From assembly GCA_041665605.1 (NCBI GenBank), contig JBAYIO010000016.1:4095-68094 (forward strand): a stretch of 64,000 nt of DNA, written 5' to 3'. Below the pieces are notes generated by a model. It saw nothing but the letters and a program-made list of their open reading frames with translations. It made no database searches and had not been told where the DNA came from. Shown in pieces: positions 37,808 to 46,989 of the stretch. Within the stretch, counting starts at the first letter, position 1. The number at the start of each line of letters is the position of its first letter. Origin of the DNA: CAIPAT01 sp041665605 (GTDB lineage Bacteria > Verrucomicrobiota > Lentisphaeria > Victivallales > Victivallaceae). Both the position numbers and the translations under genes were made by a program.

Positions 37808-37976
37808 TTTATTAACCTCTGAATATATCTGATTGATTTTAAAGTAATATTATTAAGATGAAAAAATAGACGCTTATCGCAATTTTACAAAACCTGTTAT
37901 AATAATTTTCCTGAAACAGATAGTCAGGGAACACCCGTCCGCCGTACTGCCTGCGGCATAAACTCATTTTGGACAG

Positions 37977-38468
37977 CCACTCCGACACTTTGGAGTGTCG
38001 TTGAGCGGAGACTGTTTCACCCATGCGGCCAGCATAGCCAGACGGACAACCGTCCGACTCCGACACTTTGGAGTGTCGTTGAGCACAACGGCTTTCATTT
38101 TTTATAACCACTCCGACACTTTGGACACCTGTCCTGCACAACACGTTTTTCGTAATCTTGGTCTTATGGGGCCTATGGGTCCTATGGGTCCTATAGGTCT
38201 TATGGGCCATTTTTGACAGCCACTCCGACACTTTGGAGTGTCGTTGAGCACAACGCCTTTCATTTTTCATAACCACTCCGACACTTTGGACACCCGTCCC
38301 GCACAACACGATTTTCGTAATCCGGGTCTTATGGGTCCTATGGGCCATTTTGGACAGCCACTCCGACACTTTGGAGTGTCGTTGAGCAGAGACTGTTTCG
38401 CCTATGCGGCCGGCATAGCCGGACGGACAACCGTCCGACTCCGACACTTTGGAGTGTCGTTGAGCACA
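37977..38468. repeat. Array of short palindromic repeats with ATGGGTCCT tandem units
   Basis: The palindrome CGACACT-TTGG-AGTGTCG begins at 37983, 38061, 38226, 38364 and 38442. Two truncated copies (CGACACTTTGGACACC) begin at 38114 and 38279. Spacings are 78, 53, 112, 53, 85 and 78 bp, so two block types (78 and 53 bp) recur. GGACGG-ACAA-CCGTCC hairpins sit inside the 78-bp blocks, and 9-bp ATGGGTCCT-like units are tandem near 38161-38210 and 38325-38350. Read on the minus strand the palindrome gives AQRHSKVSE-type peptides, which is why a long reading frame exists here; I regard it as non-coding. Confidence 0.88.
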
Positions 38469-38811
38469 ACACGTTTTTCGTAATCCGGGTGTTTATGAGA
38501 AGACTGGGAGTTCCGGGATATTGCCGTTACCGGCAATCGCTCACCCATGCTTCCCGCCCATAGGCCCCATCTGTCTTGCCCTTGCGTCCGGCATAGTTCC
38601 GGACAGGTGTAATTTTAAATTATGTCATAAATCCAAATCTTTTTTTATCCACAAAAAAAACAAAATAGTAACATTAAAAATTTTAACAATCAATTATCTA
38701 TATATAGTAAATTTGTCAACCGGAACGGTGAAGATAAGTTCAAATAACGCGATTTTCAGTCATTGAAATTTTGCGGGTTAAATCAATAAAGCCTCCGTCT
38801 GACAAGTATTT
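38469..38811. other. Non-coding region right of the repeat array
   Basis: Begins with further repeat-like pieces: TTGCCG-TTAC-CGGCAA hairpin near 38521-38536 and GTCCGG/CCGGAC near 38588-38606. It then turns AT-rich. One DnaA-box match TTATCCACA is at 38645-38653, but it is isolated. No gene is visible. Confidence 0.5.
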
Positions 38812-39057
38812 TTAGGATAAAATATTTTCGCCGTTGGAGCAGGATGAATTTTGCAGTTCCGGCGGTGCGATCCATGTTGTAACAAAGGTTGGCGTGGAAT
38901 CATCCCCCCGAGTTTCATATGGAGAAACAGTAGCCAAATTTTGTGTTGCTGATGTTTGATAAATATTATCTGGTCGGCTATATTTCGGTTTGTTGTAAAA
39001 AAGCAAAATTAAGTGCAAAATCAATGTGCACGAAAACACCAAAGCTAAAGTTTGCAC
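38812..39057 (-). CDS. Possible small membrane peptide
   Basis: An 81-residue frame with a hydrophobic N-terminus (LALVFSCTLILHLILLFY) and a polar, Thr/Ser-rich remainder. The start would be GTG at 39057, with GGAG almost touching it, which is poor. It follows the AbrB-like gene by 37 bp on the same strand. No homologue is recognised; it may be a genuine small gene or chance. Confidence 0.35.
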   Translation of the reverse strand: MQTLALVFSCTLILHLILLFYNKPKYSRPDNIYQTSATQNLATVSPYETRGDDSTPTFVTTWIAPPELQNSSCSNGENILS

Positions 39058-39094
39058 TCCGGGCTTAATTTAACGGAACTATTTATACACTGTT

Positions 39095-39283
39095 TTATCT
39101 CGCTTCCCGCAGCGTCAGTTTATTGCACCGGGATAATACCAGCGTATTTTTATCTTCGATCAGCCATTCGAAATCCTCGCCTTTCTCCATTTTGATGGCC
39201 TCCGCGATGGCGGCGGGCATCACCACTTTAAAGGCGCGGTTGGTCGGCCGCTGGCCCTTTTGAATTTTCACTTTGCAACCCAT
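39095..39283 (-). CDS. AbrB/SpoVT-type small DNA-binding protein
   Basis: A 62-residue protein: KVKIQKGQRPTNRAFKVVMPAAIAEAIKMEKGEDFEWLIED, with the AbrB-like swapped-hairpin pattern of beta strand, PAAIAEAI helix and KGEDFEW...LVLSR strand. Such proteins act as transition-state-type regulators or antitoxins. It lies 26 bp after the giant TIGR03790 gene and before a possible small membrane peptide. AGGA is 10 nt upstream of the ATG. Confidence 0.65.
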   Translation of the reverse strand: MGCKVKIQKGQRPTNRAFKVVMPAAIAEAIKMEKGEDFEWLIEDKNTLVLSRCNKLTLREAR

Positions 39284-39309
39284 TTATATAATTTCCTGTA
39301 AAAACGGTA

Positions 39310-42300
39310 TTATTTAATTGTGAAAGCTTTTTCCAGGCTGTTGTTATTTTCGTTAACTTCCGTGACTATGCCCGCACTGTCGGCAACGACTTTTATCCTG
39401 CAGGCTCCGGCAGTTACGGCGACATTGTCCAATTTCAACGCGACCACCGCGCCTTTCGCCAGATCATTGTAGTTTACCGCGCCGACTTTGCTGTTATTGA
39501 CATAGACCGCCGCAGTCTGTGCGCCGGGGCCCGCCGCGGTGGGACCGAAACCGACGTTGGCAATCTTGAAATTAACGGTTGTTTTGCCGGGTTTGGTTGA
39601 GGACAGCGTGATTTCTTTCACCGCGAGTTCAGGCCTGGTGTCAATGAGGAAAGTAGTGAAACCGGTATTATTAGTTTCGCGCATTTCCGCCACTTTATCG
39701 TTGCCGTCCGCCTTCACCATAATAGTATTGGTGCGCCCGGCAGTCACATACTGCGCGTCCAGAACAAAACTCAGATCCGCGGTCACCGCGCCTGCCGCGA
39801 GGTCGCCGTGAGCTACCGAGCCGACCAGTACATTGTTCCAGTAAATGTTCGCAGCGACAGTTCCGGAACTGGTTTTGACTGTGCCGATATTTTTGATCTG
39901 GAATTTAACGGTCAGCGGTTTGCCGGTCACCGGAGCGGCGGCCAGCCACACCTTGTTCACCACCAGGTCAACTTTGGAGTTGTTCAGCGGCATTTTCTGC
40001 GGGCCGGTGACTGTATCCGGCGGAACGTATGTTCCCTTGCTGATATCCACGCCGTTGCCGAAATATAAAGTTATGTCATCTTTGAATTCCGTCAGGCGCG
40101 TATTGGTCAGGCTGGCGCCTTTGATATTTTTAATGCCGTTGATGCCGCAAATCAGCTTGACGCTGTAAACAATGCCGGTGTAATTACCGGAGATAATCAG
40201 CTTGCCGGTTCCGGTGAACTTGCCGGCTTCATCCGGGCCGGCCGGCTTAACGAATGAATAACCGGACGGCGTGAATACCGCGCCGGTTTCATCAGTAATC
40301 TGCACGGTGTTTTTGTTGAGAGTTGAAAGAGTCACATCATTCATCTGCCACGGCAGACCGGGGCTCAGTATCGGGATTTCGATGGCAGTCTTATTTATAA
40401 CCTGCGGATTGGCCGGGATCATCGGTTCATTGACTCTGGGCGCGAACGGCGAGCACTTCGGCTCGAACACCGTCATGTGACCGACATGGCCGCCGGAGCC
40501 GGTTGACGGATAGCTCTTGTGCGTACCCAGCCGTGCTTCGCCCATGTAGAAGCCGTCAAGCAGCATGAACATCATCGGCTCCATCTGCGAGACGCCGCGG
40601 ATCCCGTTAGAGCTCCACCATGACTGGTTATACCCGGAATAAGGGCCAATATAGGACCCGTCATTTGAGTAAGCGCTGGTTGGGGTATACGCCATGTTGT
40701 CATGACTCATGCCGCCGCCCCAGGCGCAGAGCCCGAACACCTGGAAGTCGGCGGCGATATTCTGGCCCACAAAATAACCGTCAGCTCCATAGAGGTTGCC
40801 TTTGCCGTCCAGCGCAATGCCTTTCACCTGATTAAATATGCCGTCCGTCGAAAAAACCGACCAGCTTGCTCCGGCGCCGTCGGTTGAACGTAGAACGGTT
40901 CCGGGATTTGACAGCGCCATATACATGGTTTTGCCATTGGTGGATGGATCTGCCGCCAGGCCCCTGACATAAAAACCATAAGTGGAACCGTTATTTCCAA
41001 AAACTCCTCCTGTGTCATCAACGGCATTCATCGCGCTGATATTTACGATGTCAACCGCGCTTGGCGGGGTCGCGCTTTCCGTAACGCGCACAACATAATT
41101 CTTTTTCTGATAGGTGGAAGGCGTGCCGGCTATTAAATCCGTGGCATACTGAATGTTGCAGCCGACGGTGGCAATGACTGTCTTTGCCGACGGGGCGGCA
41201 ATGACATTGCGGATGAAGTCGATAGTTACCGTCTTACAGTTCGCCGGAGGGGTTACTTTTTCCGGGATTACCGCATTCATATCAATCTGTTCCACTACGG
41301 ATTTAGCCGTCAGGTCATACCGGTAAAGAACGCTGCCTTTGGAAACCCAGATGGTATTGGCGGAAGTTTTACCCATTTGCGGCGAAACCCCTTTATTATT
41401 AGCGTCAATCACATAGGGCGGCGTTACGGTTTTAGCGCTTTTGCTGTATTCAAAGATACTGGTGTCGGCGCCGGCGATCTGTGAAGACACTTTCTTTGTA
41501 TTGGCATCAGTCCCGTAGTAAAATGAAAAATAGACCTTGTCGCTGTCAAACGGGTCCGGATAGATGCCGGCCGCGGCGGCATAGTCGCACTGCAACTCCG
41601 GAATGTCGTTCCAGGTTTTAGCCTGGCAGTCATAATACTGGATGCCTTTATAATGCGCCACCCACATATACTGGGAGTTCCTGTCATAGACCAGTTTCAC
41701 CACCCGGTTGTTCTTCAACGTACTGCCGGCATCGGCATCGTTGGCATTGATATACTTTACAATCTTGCCGTCGGCATCGTAGACCGCGATGCCGGTGCCG
41801 TCATTAAGCATGGTTGCGCGATGAACGGCATCTGTGCAGGTGCTGTAAAAGCCGGTCTGGACATCAAACACATCTCTCCCGGTGCCGGCCCATAACTGAT
41901 TATTAACCGGGTCGTATTCCACACAGGTCATGTGCCGGAACTTGGAATCGGAGCCGTCAAGCTTCACATAGCTGGTTTTAGCTTTGGTGGAGACATTGAT
42001 TTTCTGAATTCCGCCGGTATTGCCATGTGAATCGTAAGCTGCCGGAAACGAACGGTAGACCATCATGATCGAGCCGGGCAGGAACGTCGCGCCGCGGGAG
42101 ATGAACGGGTATTCCTGGACAAAGTCGCCGCCTGCATAATAGCTGTTGCCTTGGGGCCACTGGAAAAATGAATCCCAGGCGACATCGTTCAGGAAGCAGA
42201 ACATCGTGTCTTTGGCGACTTTGTCAAAGCTTGTCGTAATCGTGCTGTCGGTGTTATCGACCAGAGTGGTGGTGGTTCCGTTCCACACATCCGGCGGAAC

Positions 42301-43257
42301 CGGGTTCGGGGACGCGATTTCGATATTTCCGCGCCGGTTGATTTCGTCAATAACCTCCTGCCTGAAATACGGCGTAATGGTCAGCAGCTTCATTTTGCCG
42401 TTGGCTTGTTTCCTGTATGAATCATAGGCTGACGCCCCGGTATTGTCAATCATGCTTTTAACCGTCGCGGTGCCCAGTCCGTCCAGACGCCCGACAATGT
42501 AATAACCGAATTGGGTTTTAGAAAACTTTTTAGCAGAAAGACTGTTGCCGGAGGTCGCTATTACCGAACATGTTGCGGCTTTCAATGTGGAATACAAATT
42601 GTTCTTCAGTGTCACCCGGTAATAGCCGCCTTTATCTTCCACCGCAACAACCCCGGCAGACATCGCTGTATATCCGTCTTTAATATATATATTATCTCCA
42701 CTTGCCAGACGAGATGCGTCTTTAAAGTCAATATAATTCTGTCCGGAAGCGGCATCGGCATAGAGTCCCAGATTCGGCACATTATTATAATAGAAGTATT
42801 TGTTGCTGGTAAAAATATCCGGAATGTCAGTATTCGCGGCGGATTCCGACAACTGGTACATCAGGAAAACGTCAAACAGATGATATTGGTCGATTTTCTC
42901 TATTACTTCGCCGGTGTAAGCGTAGGTTGGTATGCCGTGGGTCAATACGATATAATTGATCTTGTCCGTCAGGCCATTCTTGATCAGATGATTTTTGATG
43001 GTGGACAGCGCCGCCAGTTCATCATTATGGCTCATTCTGGCGCCAGTACCCAGCGCCGGCGCTACGCTGATGGCACAGACGTTCGCATCCGGAATATTGC
43101 GCGCGGCTTTGAAATACGCTCCAATCTCCTGTGATTCAGGCGATTTGGAATTTACCACCAGTAATACGTCATTGTAAGACGGCATCGCCAGCGCTGAAGA
43201 TGCGGCGAGGCACACAGCCATCAACAATATTGTCATTCTGCATACGGTTTTTTTCAT
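39310..43257 (-). CDS. Giant secreted TIGR03790-type protein with propeller-like and CARDB domains
   Basis: A 1315-residue exported protein with signal peptide (about residues 1-24, ending ASSALA). Residues about 27-330 (YNDVLLVVNSKSPESQEIGAYFKAARNIP, INYIVLTHGIPTYAYTG) match the TIGR03790 family. A long middle section with repeated YDPVNNQLWAGTG / VYDRNSQYMWVAH-like segments suggests a beta-propeller. The last about 220 residues are two CARDB adhesion-type domains (VDLVVNKVWLAAAP and PELAVKEITLSSTKPG, each ending in ETNN/NENNN strands). Function unknown; surface attachment or polymer processing is plausible. AAGGAG is 10 nt upstream; a consensus promoter lies about 165 bp upstream. Confidence 0.82.
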   Translation of the reverse strand: MKKTVCRMTILLMAVCLAASSALAMPSYNDVLLVVNSKSPESQEIGAYFKAARNIPDANVCAISVAPALGTGARMSHNDELAALSTIKNHLIKNGLTDKINYIVLTHGIPTYAYTGEVIEKIDQYHLFDVFLMYQLSESAANTDIPDIFTSNKYFYYNNVPNLGLYADAASGQNYIDFKDASRLASGDNIYIKDGYTAMSAGVVAVEDKGGYYRVTLKNNLYSTLKAATCSVIATSGNSLSAKKFSKTQFGYYIVGRLDGLGTATVKSMIDNTGASAYDSYRKQANGKMKLLTITPYFRQEVIDEINRRGNIEIASPNPVPPDVWNGTTTTLVDNTDSTITTSFDKVAKDTMFCFLNDVAWDSFFQWPQGNSYYAGGDFVQEYPFISRGATFLPGSIMMVYRSFPAAYDSHGNTGGIQKINVSTKAKTSYVKLDGSDSKFRHMTCVEYDPVNNQLWAGTGRDVFDVQTGFYSTCTDAVHRATMLNDGTGIAVYDADGKIVKYINANDADAGSTLKNNRVVKLVYDRNSQYMWVAHYKGIQYYDCQAKTWNDIPELQCDYAAAAGIYPDPFDSDKVYFSFYYGTDANTKKVSSQIAGADTSIFEYSKSAKTVTPPYVIDANNKGVSPQMGKTSANTIWVSKGSVLYRYDLTAKSVVEQIDMNAVIPEKVTPPANCKTVTIDFIRNVIAAPSAKTVIATVGCNIQYATDLIAGTPSTYQKKNYVVRVTESATPPSAVDIVNISAMNAVDDTGGVFGNNGSTYGFYVRGLAADPSTNGKTMYMALSNPGTVLRSTDGAGASWSVFSTDGIFNQVKGIALDGKGNLYGADGYFVGQNIAADFQVFGLCAWGGGMSHDNMAYTPTSAYSNDGSYIGPYSGYNQSWWSSNGIRGVSQMEPMMFMLLDGFYMGEARLGTHKSYPSTGSGGHVGHMTVFEPKCSPFAPRVNEPMIPANPQVINKTAIEIPILSPGLPWQMNDVTLSTLNKNTVQITDETGAVFTPSGYSFVKPAGPDEAGKFTGTGKLIISGNYTGIVYSVKLICGINGIKNIKGASLTNTRLTEFKDDITLYFGNGVDISKGTYVPPDTVTGPQKMPLNNSKVDLVVNKVWLAAAPVTGKPLTVKFQIKNIGTVKTSSGTVAANIYWNNVLVGSVAHGDLAAGAVTADLSFVLDAQYVTAGRTNTIMVKADGNDKVAEMRETNNTGFTTFLIDTRPELAVKEITLSSTKPGKTTVNFKIANVGFGPTAAGPGAQTAAVYVNNSKVGAVNYNDLAKGAVVALKLDNVAVTAGACRIKVVADSAGIVTEVNENNNSLEKAFTIK

Positions 43258-43398
43258 GCTGATGCTACTCCTTAAACTGCTTTTAGAATTTTAGTAACGC
43301 TGGGTGCCGGAAAGTTTCCTTCCTGGAATATCAAGGCCATCATGGCTCAATCTGGCGGACTTGGTTTTTGTTTTTTGAATTAACATTGCCTTTATTCT

Positions 43399-43449
43399 GA
43401 TTATACTTGATTATACTACGATTATATTCAGATTATACTTGGCTGTCAA
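43399..43449 (-). promoter_or_regulatory. Consensus promoter embedded in a phased TATAAT repeat, upstream of the TIGR03790 gene
   Basis: Read on the minus strand, TTGACA (43444-43449) and TATAAT (43421-43426) are separated by exactly 17 bp. Four GATTATA-type units start at 43399, 43409, 43420 and 43431 (spacing 10, 11, 11 bp), so four TATAAT-like -10 elements are phased at one helical turn. It is 164 bp before the start of the 1315-residue gene. Confidence 0.75.
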
Positions 43450-43599
43450 TAACTGTTTTAAAGAAAAGCCATTTTTTTTAAATCGGGGAATTGCATCAGA
43501 AACAGAATGTCCGCAGTCCAAATAAAATACGCGCGACACTGTCGCAACATTCACTCCGGCCATTTCCGTAATTTGTCGAATCGTTATCTGCTTTTTCAT
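43411..43599 (-). pseudogene. Truncated LacI-family regulator (HTH only)
   Basis: 62 residues beginning MKKQITIRQITEMAGVNVATVSRVFYLD, the LacI/PurR N-terminal HTH. The sequence then diverges and stops after about 35 further residues, with no sugar-binding domain. An in-frame TTG at 43650 is upstream. It is therefore a remnant or an HTH-only protein. The region still has a consensus promoter and two LacI-type operators upstream. Confidence 0.7.
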
Positions 43600-43616
43600 A
43601 TCAATCCATGTTTCGG

Positions 43617-43705
43617 GCAACCGGTTGCCATGAAGTCTAAAAAAAGACAACTAGTGCAACCGGTTGCCATGTATCTATTATAACAGATGCATGAAATATT
43701 GTCAA
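43617..43705 (-). promoter_or_regulatory. Consensus promoter with two LacI-type operators
   Basis: On the minus strand TTGACA (43700-43705) is 17 bp from TATAAT (43677-43682), a perfect sigma-70-type promoter. The palindrome GCAACCGGTTGC occurs twice, at 43656-43667 and 43617-43628 (39 bp apart), the first directly after the probable transcription start. This is the classic LacI-family operator form with central CG. Confidence 0.85.
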
Positions 43706-44042
43706 TGCCTTAAATTCTAAAAAGCAGAAAAATAAAAATGTTTTTTCGACGGGAGTGTGCGGCAGGCGCTTTTATGAATAGCAGATTTAAGAAGCATCAA
43801 TTTCCGGCTTGACCGGCAAAGTCAAGCGGACAGCACGGCGAAGCAATAAACGGTTTCCCGATCAGCCGGACGCGAGTCGCCGGGCATCTGCCCAAACGGG
43901 GATTACACGGGAAAGCGGAAATTAATGAACAATCGATGAATTATGCGGCAAGTTAAAGGCCGGGTAATTTTCAAATTTTTACTTCGCCGGATTGCGCCTT
44001 GACATTTTCATGGACTGCCTTATTTTATGTTTTATAATACCG
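43706..44042. other. Intergenic region without a recognisable gene
   Basis: About 340 bp. No convincing coding frame, tRNA or repeat was found. A TTGACA near 43999 lies upstream of the palindrome at 44043 and may belong to a plus-strand promoter with a weak -10. Confidence 0.4.
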
Positions 44043-44059
44043 GTAATTCCAGGAATTAC
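44043..44059. promoter_or_regulatory. 17-bp perfect palindrome, operator-like
   Basis: GTAATTCC-A-GGAATTAC, just downstream of a TATAAT (near 44034-44039) and about 11 bp before the ATG at 44071. Such a site over a transcription start fits a repressor operator. The binding protein is not known. Confidence 0.5.
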
Positions 44060-44070
44060 AGGGGGAAGAT

Positions 44071-44187
44071 ATGTTCAATGGTTATCTCTTTACAACTCTC
44101 AAGCTAAATCCCTCCGATGTTTTTCATGCCTTAAACAGAAGATTACCTCCGGCGGACTTGAAAATCCGGAATACTTTGTCAAATTAA
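44071..44187 (+). CDS. Possible 38-residue leader peptide or gene remnant
   Basis: Starts MFNGYLFTTLKLNPSDVFHA after a strong G-rich ribosome site and stops at 44187. The 21 bp around its start (44058-44078) are identical to those at the start of the flavodoxin gene (46977-46997), after which the sequences diverge. It may be a small regulatory leader or the decayed start of a copied gene. No homologue recognised. Confidence 0.3.
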   Translation: MFNGYLFTTLKLNPSDVFHALNRRLPPADLKIRNTLSN

Positions 44188-44349
44188 ATAAGCCTGGGTT
44201 CGATTCCGATTTCACGGGGCGTCGCAAAGTATTATGGCGGTTGTTCCGTGGCGGGAGCCGGCGGCGAAACGGGCGGTCATTCACGAAACGTTCCCTTTTT
44301 AGCTCCGCCCGGATGTCGTTAATTTATAAATTTTAAAAATGGTGGTGAC

Positions 44350-46830
44350 ATGTTAAAGCGAATGGTGCTGTTTTGTGGAATACTGATAATCGCGGGTTAT
44401 GCAAAAGGCGAAGACGCAGGAAGGAATCTGCTGCTAAACCCGGATTTCGAATTTCACGCCTTCGAAAACCACCGTTCGGGGAAATCCGTGAGTTTTGAGT
44501 CGAATAACACGGCATTTTGGAATTCTTCCGGCTCAAAGGAGATTACGGTAAAGCGTTCCTCACATGTGCCGGCCTCCCATAAACCGGATTTTTATGTCCA
44601 TAATTTTGTCTATCTGGCGCCAGGCAGCAAGATATCGCAGTTTTTCACACTGCCGGAAGTTGATTTGCTCCCGGGAAAAGTGATCAGTCTTTATGCATAT
44701 ATGTTTCAAAATCGTCCAGGTTCGATAAAGGCCAAAATTACATTTCTGAAAATTGATTCTGAAAGCGGCGAATGGTCGCCGAAGGATTTCGGGATGGCGG
44801 ATATCCGTAAATTTCCCAAAGTGTCAAGGGGGGAAATGGTGGTTGCTTCAGAGTCTGTCTGTGTTTCCCCGGTTGCCGGCAAAACAGAGTTAAGGCTTGA
44901 AAATATCAAAATTCCATCACTTGCGGATGGTGTGGCGTTCAAGAACATTGCAGGCATTTCAGTGGAATTTGAAAATTGTTCAACCGACGCCAAAGACGGC
45001 TGGGCATGGCTTGCAGCGCCTTCGCTGGTTAACGGAGATAAATCATTTTTCACGAGACAAACCTTGCGGGAAATGAATCCGCTTTACCGCCATATTCCGC
45101 GCACCATCCAGAAACTTTGGAAAGGCGAGCCGGTTCATATTGTAGTCATGGGTTCCAGCATTGACCGCGGCAGCGCCAATCCGCCGATGTATGTATATGA
45201 TGAAAATGCGGCTTCACCCAAATTCAAACAGCCGCTTTGCGATTATTCAAATTTCGACACCAAACTGGTTGGACGTCCGGAGCTGAACGATTATTTCGGG
45301 CAGTCCCGGCACTGGTTCAGCTACTGCGGCAGGTTGAAAGTTGAACTGATGAAGAAATTTAATTTGCCGGCGGACAAGATACTTCTAAATTTCATGGCCT
45401 GCGACGGTTCCTGTATTGGCGAATCCCACTCGGGACTGCGTGAATACTGTTCGCTGTCGCTGCCGCCCAGTCCTGAACTCAACGGTCATAAAAGCAACAA
45501 AACCTGGCTCGAATTATATCCCGATCTTTTCAAGCGCCCGGAAGGGCCCCGTCCTGATCTGGTCATCTACGGCAGCGGCGCCAATGAAAAAACCGACACT
45601 CCGAACGAAATCGCCGTATTCGAAGGAGCAATCCGCTGGATTCAGCGTAATTATCCGGATACCGAATTCATCTTCTGCCCGTTTCAGAATTATGGCGGCT
45701 ATACTTCCAATGCCGGCGATATGCAGGCGCTGGCGTTGCGCTATCAGATTCCGTATCTGGATTTCGGCAAAGTTTCTGACGACCTTGCCGGTATCTGCGA
45801 TCCCCAGGCGATAGTTCCGGCGGACGGCCATCCCCAGGCCGCGGCGCATTATATCTGGTTCAAGCAGTTGGAGAAAGCTTTCGAATGCTGGGATCCGGTC
45901 GTAACGGGAATCGTTCAGTTGCAACTGCCGGAGCGTCTGCACCAGAACACCTATGGCTGGGAAGGCGAAATGCTTTCCTATACCGCGGAAAATCCGAGAA
46001 TTAACCGGAATCGTTTTATTCTGGACGATACGGCGGTCAATCTCTGGGGGACGGTGAATCCTGACTCGAAAAAATCAAAAGTGATTATTGACGGCCGGGA
46101 AATACCTTGCAGAGCAGGTCAGTTCAAGGGAAAGGATCTGCGCAATTCGCTTTTCCGTCACGGCGATCTGAAACTTGGTGACCGGCATGTGCTGGAACTG
46201 CCTGAGAAGGATTCAAAGATAACTGCGATTGATGCTAAAATCTGCTCGAACCGTGTATTCTATCCGGTCAGCAATCCGCTCTGGCTGCTGGATGGATTGG
46301 CCGTTCAGCCGTTTAAATCATTCTATGGCGCGCCTTACGGAACTGTCCGGATAATTATTCCTCCGGGAAAAAGTATCGAAATCGAAACGGCGGCAACTGA
46401 TCTTTCGATTGCTTATGCTGATACAGATAACGGCGGAAAATTGAACGCGTATGTTGACGGCAGGCTGGCGCTTTCTGTTCCGACCGGCGTAAAATACACT
46501 TTCATTGACGGAGAATCTCAGTATCTCGAAAATCGTAAAGGCATAACCGGACTGTCTTTCGGATTGCATCTGGTGAAAATAGAAGCTGCCGAAAAACCGG
46601 TTACAGTCCTTGGCCTGTTCTCATATGATTCCCGCCCGAACAGCAGTTGCAGCCGCAGTTTTGCCGGACTGGCCGCCGCCGGACAGACGATTAATTTTTC
46701 CATCCCGTTCAAGGCGCGTCCTGTTATTTTCTGCAATGGCGGAATCCAGGTGAAGAATTCCGATATCACGCCTTCGGCGGTGACTTTCTCCGGTACCGGT
46801 ACTGGCTCCTTTACCGCTATCGGTGAATAA
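44350..46830 (+). CDS. Secreted SGNH/GDSL-like hydrolase
   Basis: An 826-residue exported protein with signal peptide (about 1-21, ending YAKGED). Residues 22-230 look like a CBM-type beta-sandwich (NLLLNPDFEF). The SGNH-like catalytic region has block I VVMGSSIDRG (about 265-274), a central IYGSGANEKTD (about 405), and DGHPQAAAHY (about 489-498) supplying the Asp-His pair. A C-terminal beta-rich domain follows. Likely a carbohydrate esterase acting on polysaccharide ester groups, but the substrate is unknown. The ribosome site is weak (GGTGGTGAC). Confidence 0.78.
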   Translation: MLKRMVLFCGILIIAGYAKGEDAGRNLLLNPDFEFHAFENHRSGKSVSFESNNTAFWNSSGSKEITVKRSSHVPASHKPDFYVHNFVYLAPGSKISQFFTLPEVDLLPGKVISLYAYMFQNRPGSIKAKITFLKIDSESGEWSPKDFGMADIRKFPKVSRGEMVVASESVCVSPVAGKTELRLENIKIPSLADGVAFKNIAGISVEFENCSTDAKDGWAWLAAPSLVNGDKSFFTRQTLREMNPLYRHIPRTIQKLWKGEPVHIVVMGSSIDRGSANPPMYVYDENAASPKFKQPLCDYSNFDTKLVGRPELNDYFGQSRHWFSYCGRLKVELMKKFNLPADKILLNFMACDGSCIGESHSGLREYCSLSLPPSPELNGHKSNKTWLELYPDLFKRPEGPRPDLVIYGSGANEKTDTPNEIAVFEGAIRWIQRNYPDTEFIFCPFQNYGGYTSNAGDMQALALRYQIPYLDFGKVSDDLAGICDPQAIVPADGHPQAAAHYIWFKQLEKAFECWDPVVTGIVQLQLPERLHQNTYGWEGEMLSYTAENPRINRNRFILDDTAVNLWGTVNPDSKKSKVIIDGREIPCRAGQFKGKDLRNSLFRHGDLKLGDRHVLELPEKDSKITAIDAKICSNRVFYPVSNPLWLLDGLAVQPFKSFYGAPYGTVRIIIPPGKSIEIETAATDLSIAYADTDNGGKLNAYVDGRLALSVPTGVKYTFIDGESQYLENRKGITGLSFGLHLVKIEAAEKPVTVLGLFSYDSRPNSSCSRSFAGLAAAGQTINFSIPFKARPVIFCNGGIQVKNSDITPSAVTFSGTGTGSFTAIGE

Positions 46831-46989
46831 TATCAACAATAGTATTTCCAGAGAGATAAGGAGTTGGCTCAAACCATTTTTGATTTTTAAGACTTCGGCA
46901 TTGCTGATTGACAAATAGAGGAAGCACTATTAGTTTTTGATGTGTATGATTCTGTTTATTGATAATTTTAAGAACCACAGGGGGAAGAT

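Noticed and set aside
37839..38447. Long minus-strand reading frame of about 200 codons (AQRHSKVSE-type repeats)
   Set aside because: It is made of the palindromic repeat array; the repeated peptide follows from repeated DNA and no ribosome site or family match is seen.
37977..38468. CRISPR array
   Set aside because: Repeats are short palindromes with variable spacing (53-112 bp), spacers are themselves repeated, and no cas gene is present.
38645..38653. DnaA box TTATCCACA, with another at 36451-36459
   Set aside because: Only isolated single matches, one of them inside argH; not a cluster, and no dnaA/dnaN nearby, so not an origin.
43992..44336. Plus-strand reading frame of 114 codons
   Set aside because: No ribosome site at its start, no recognisable domain, and it runs through an operator-like palindrome and another small frame.
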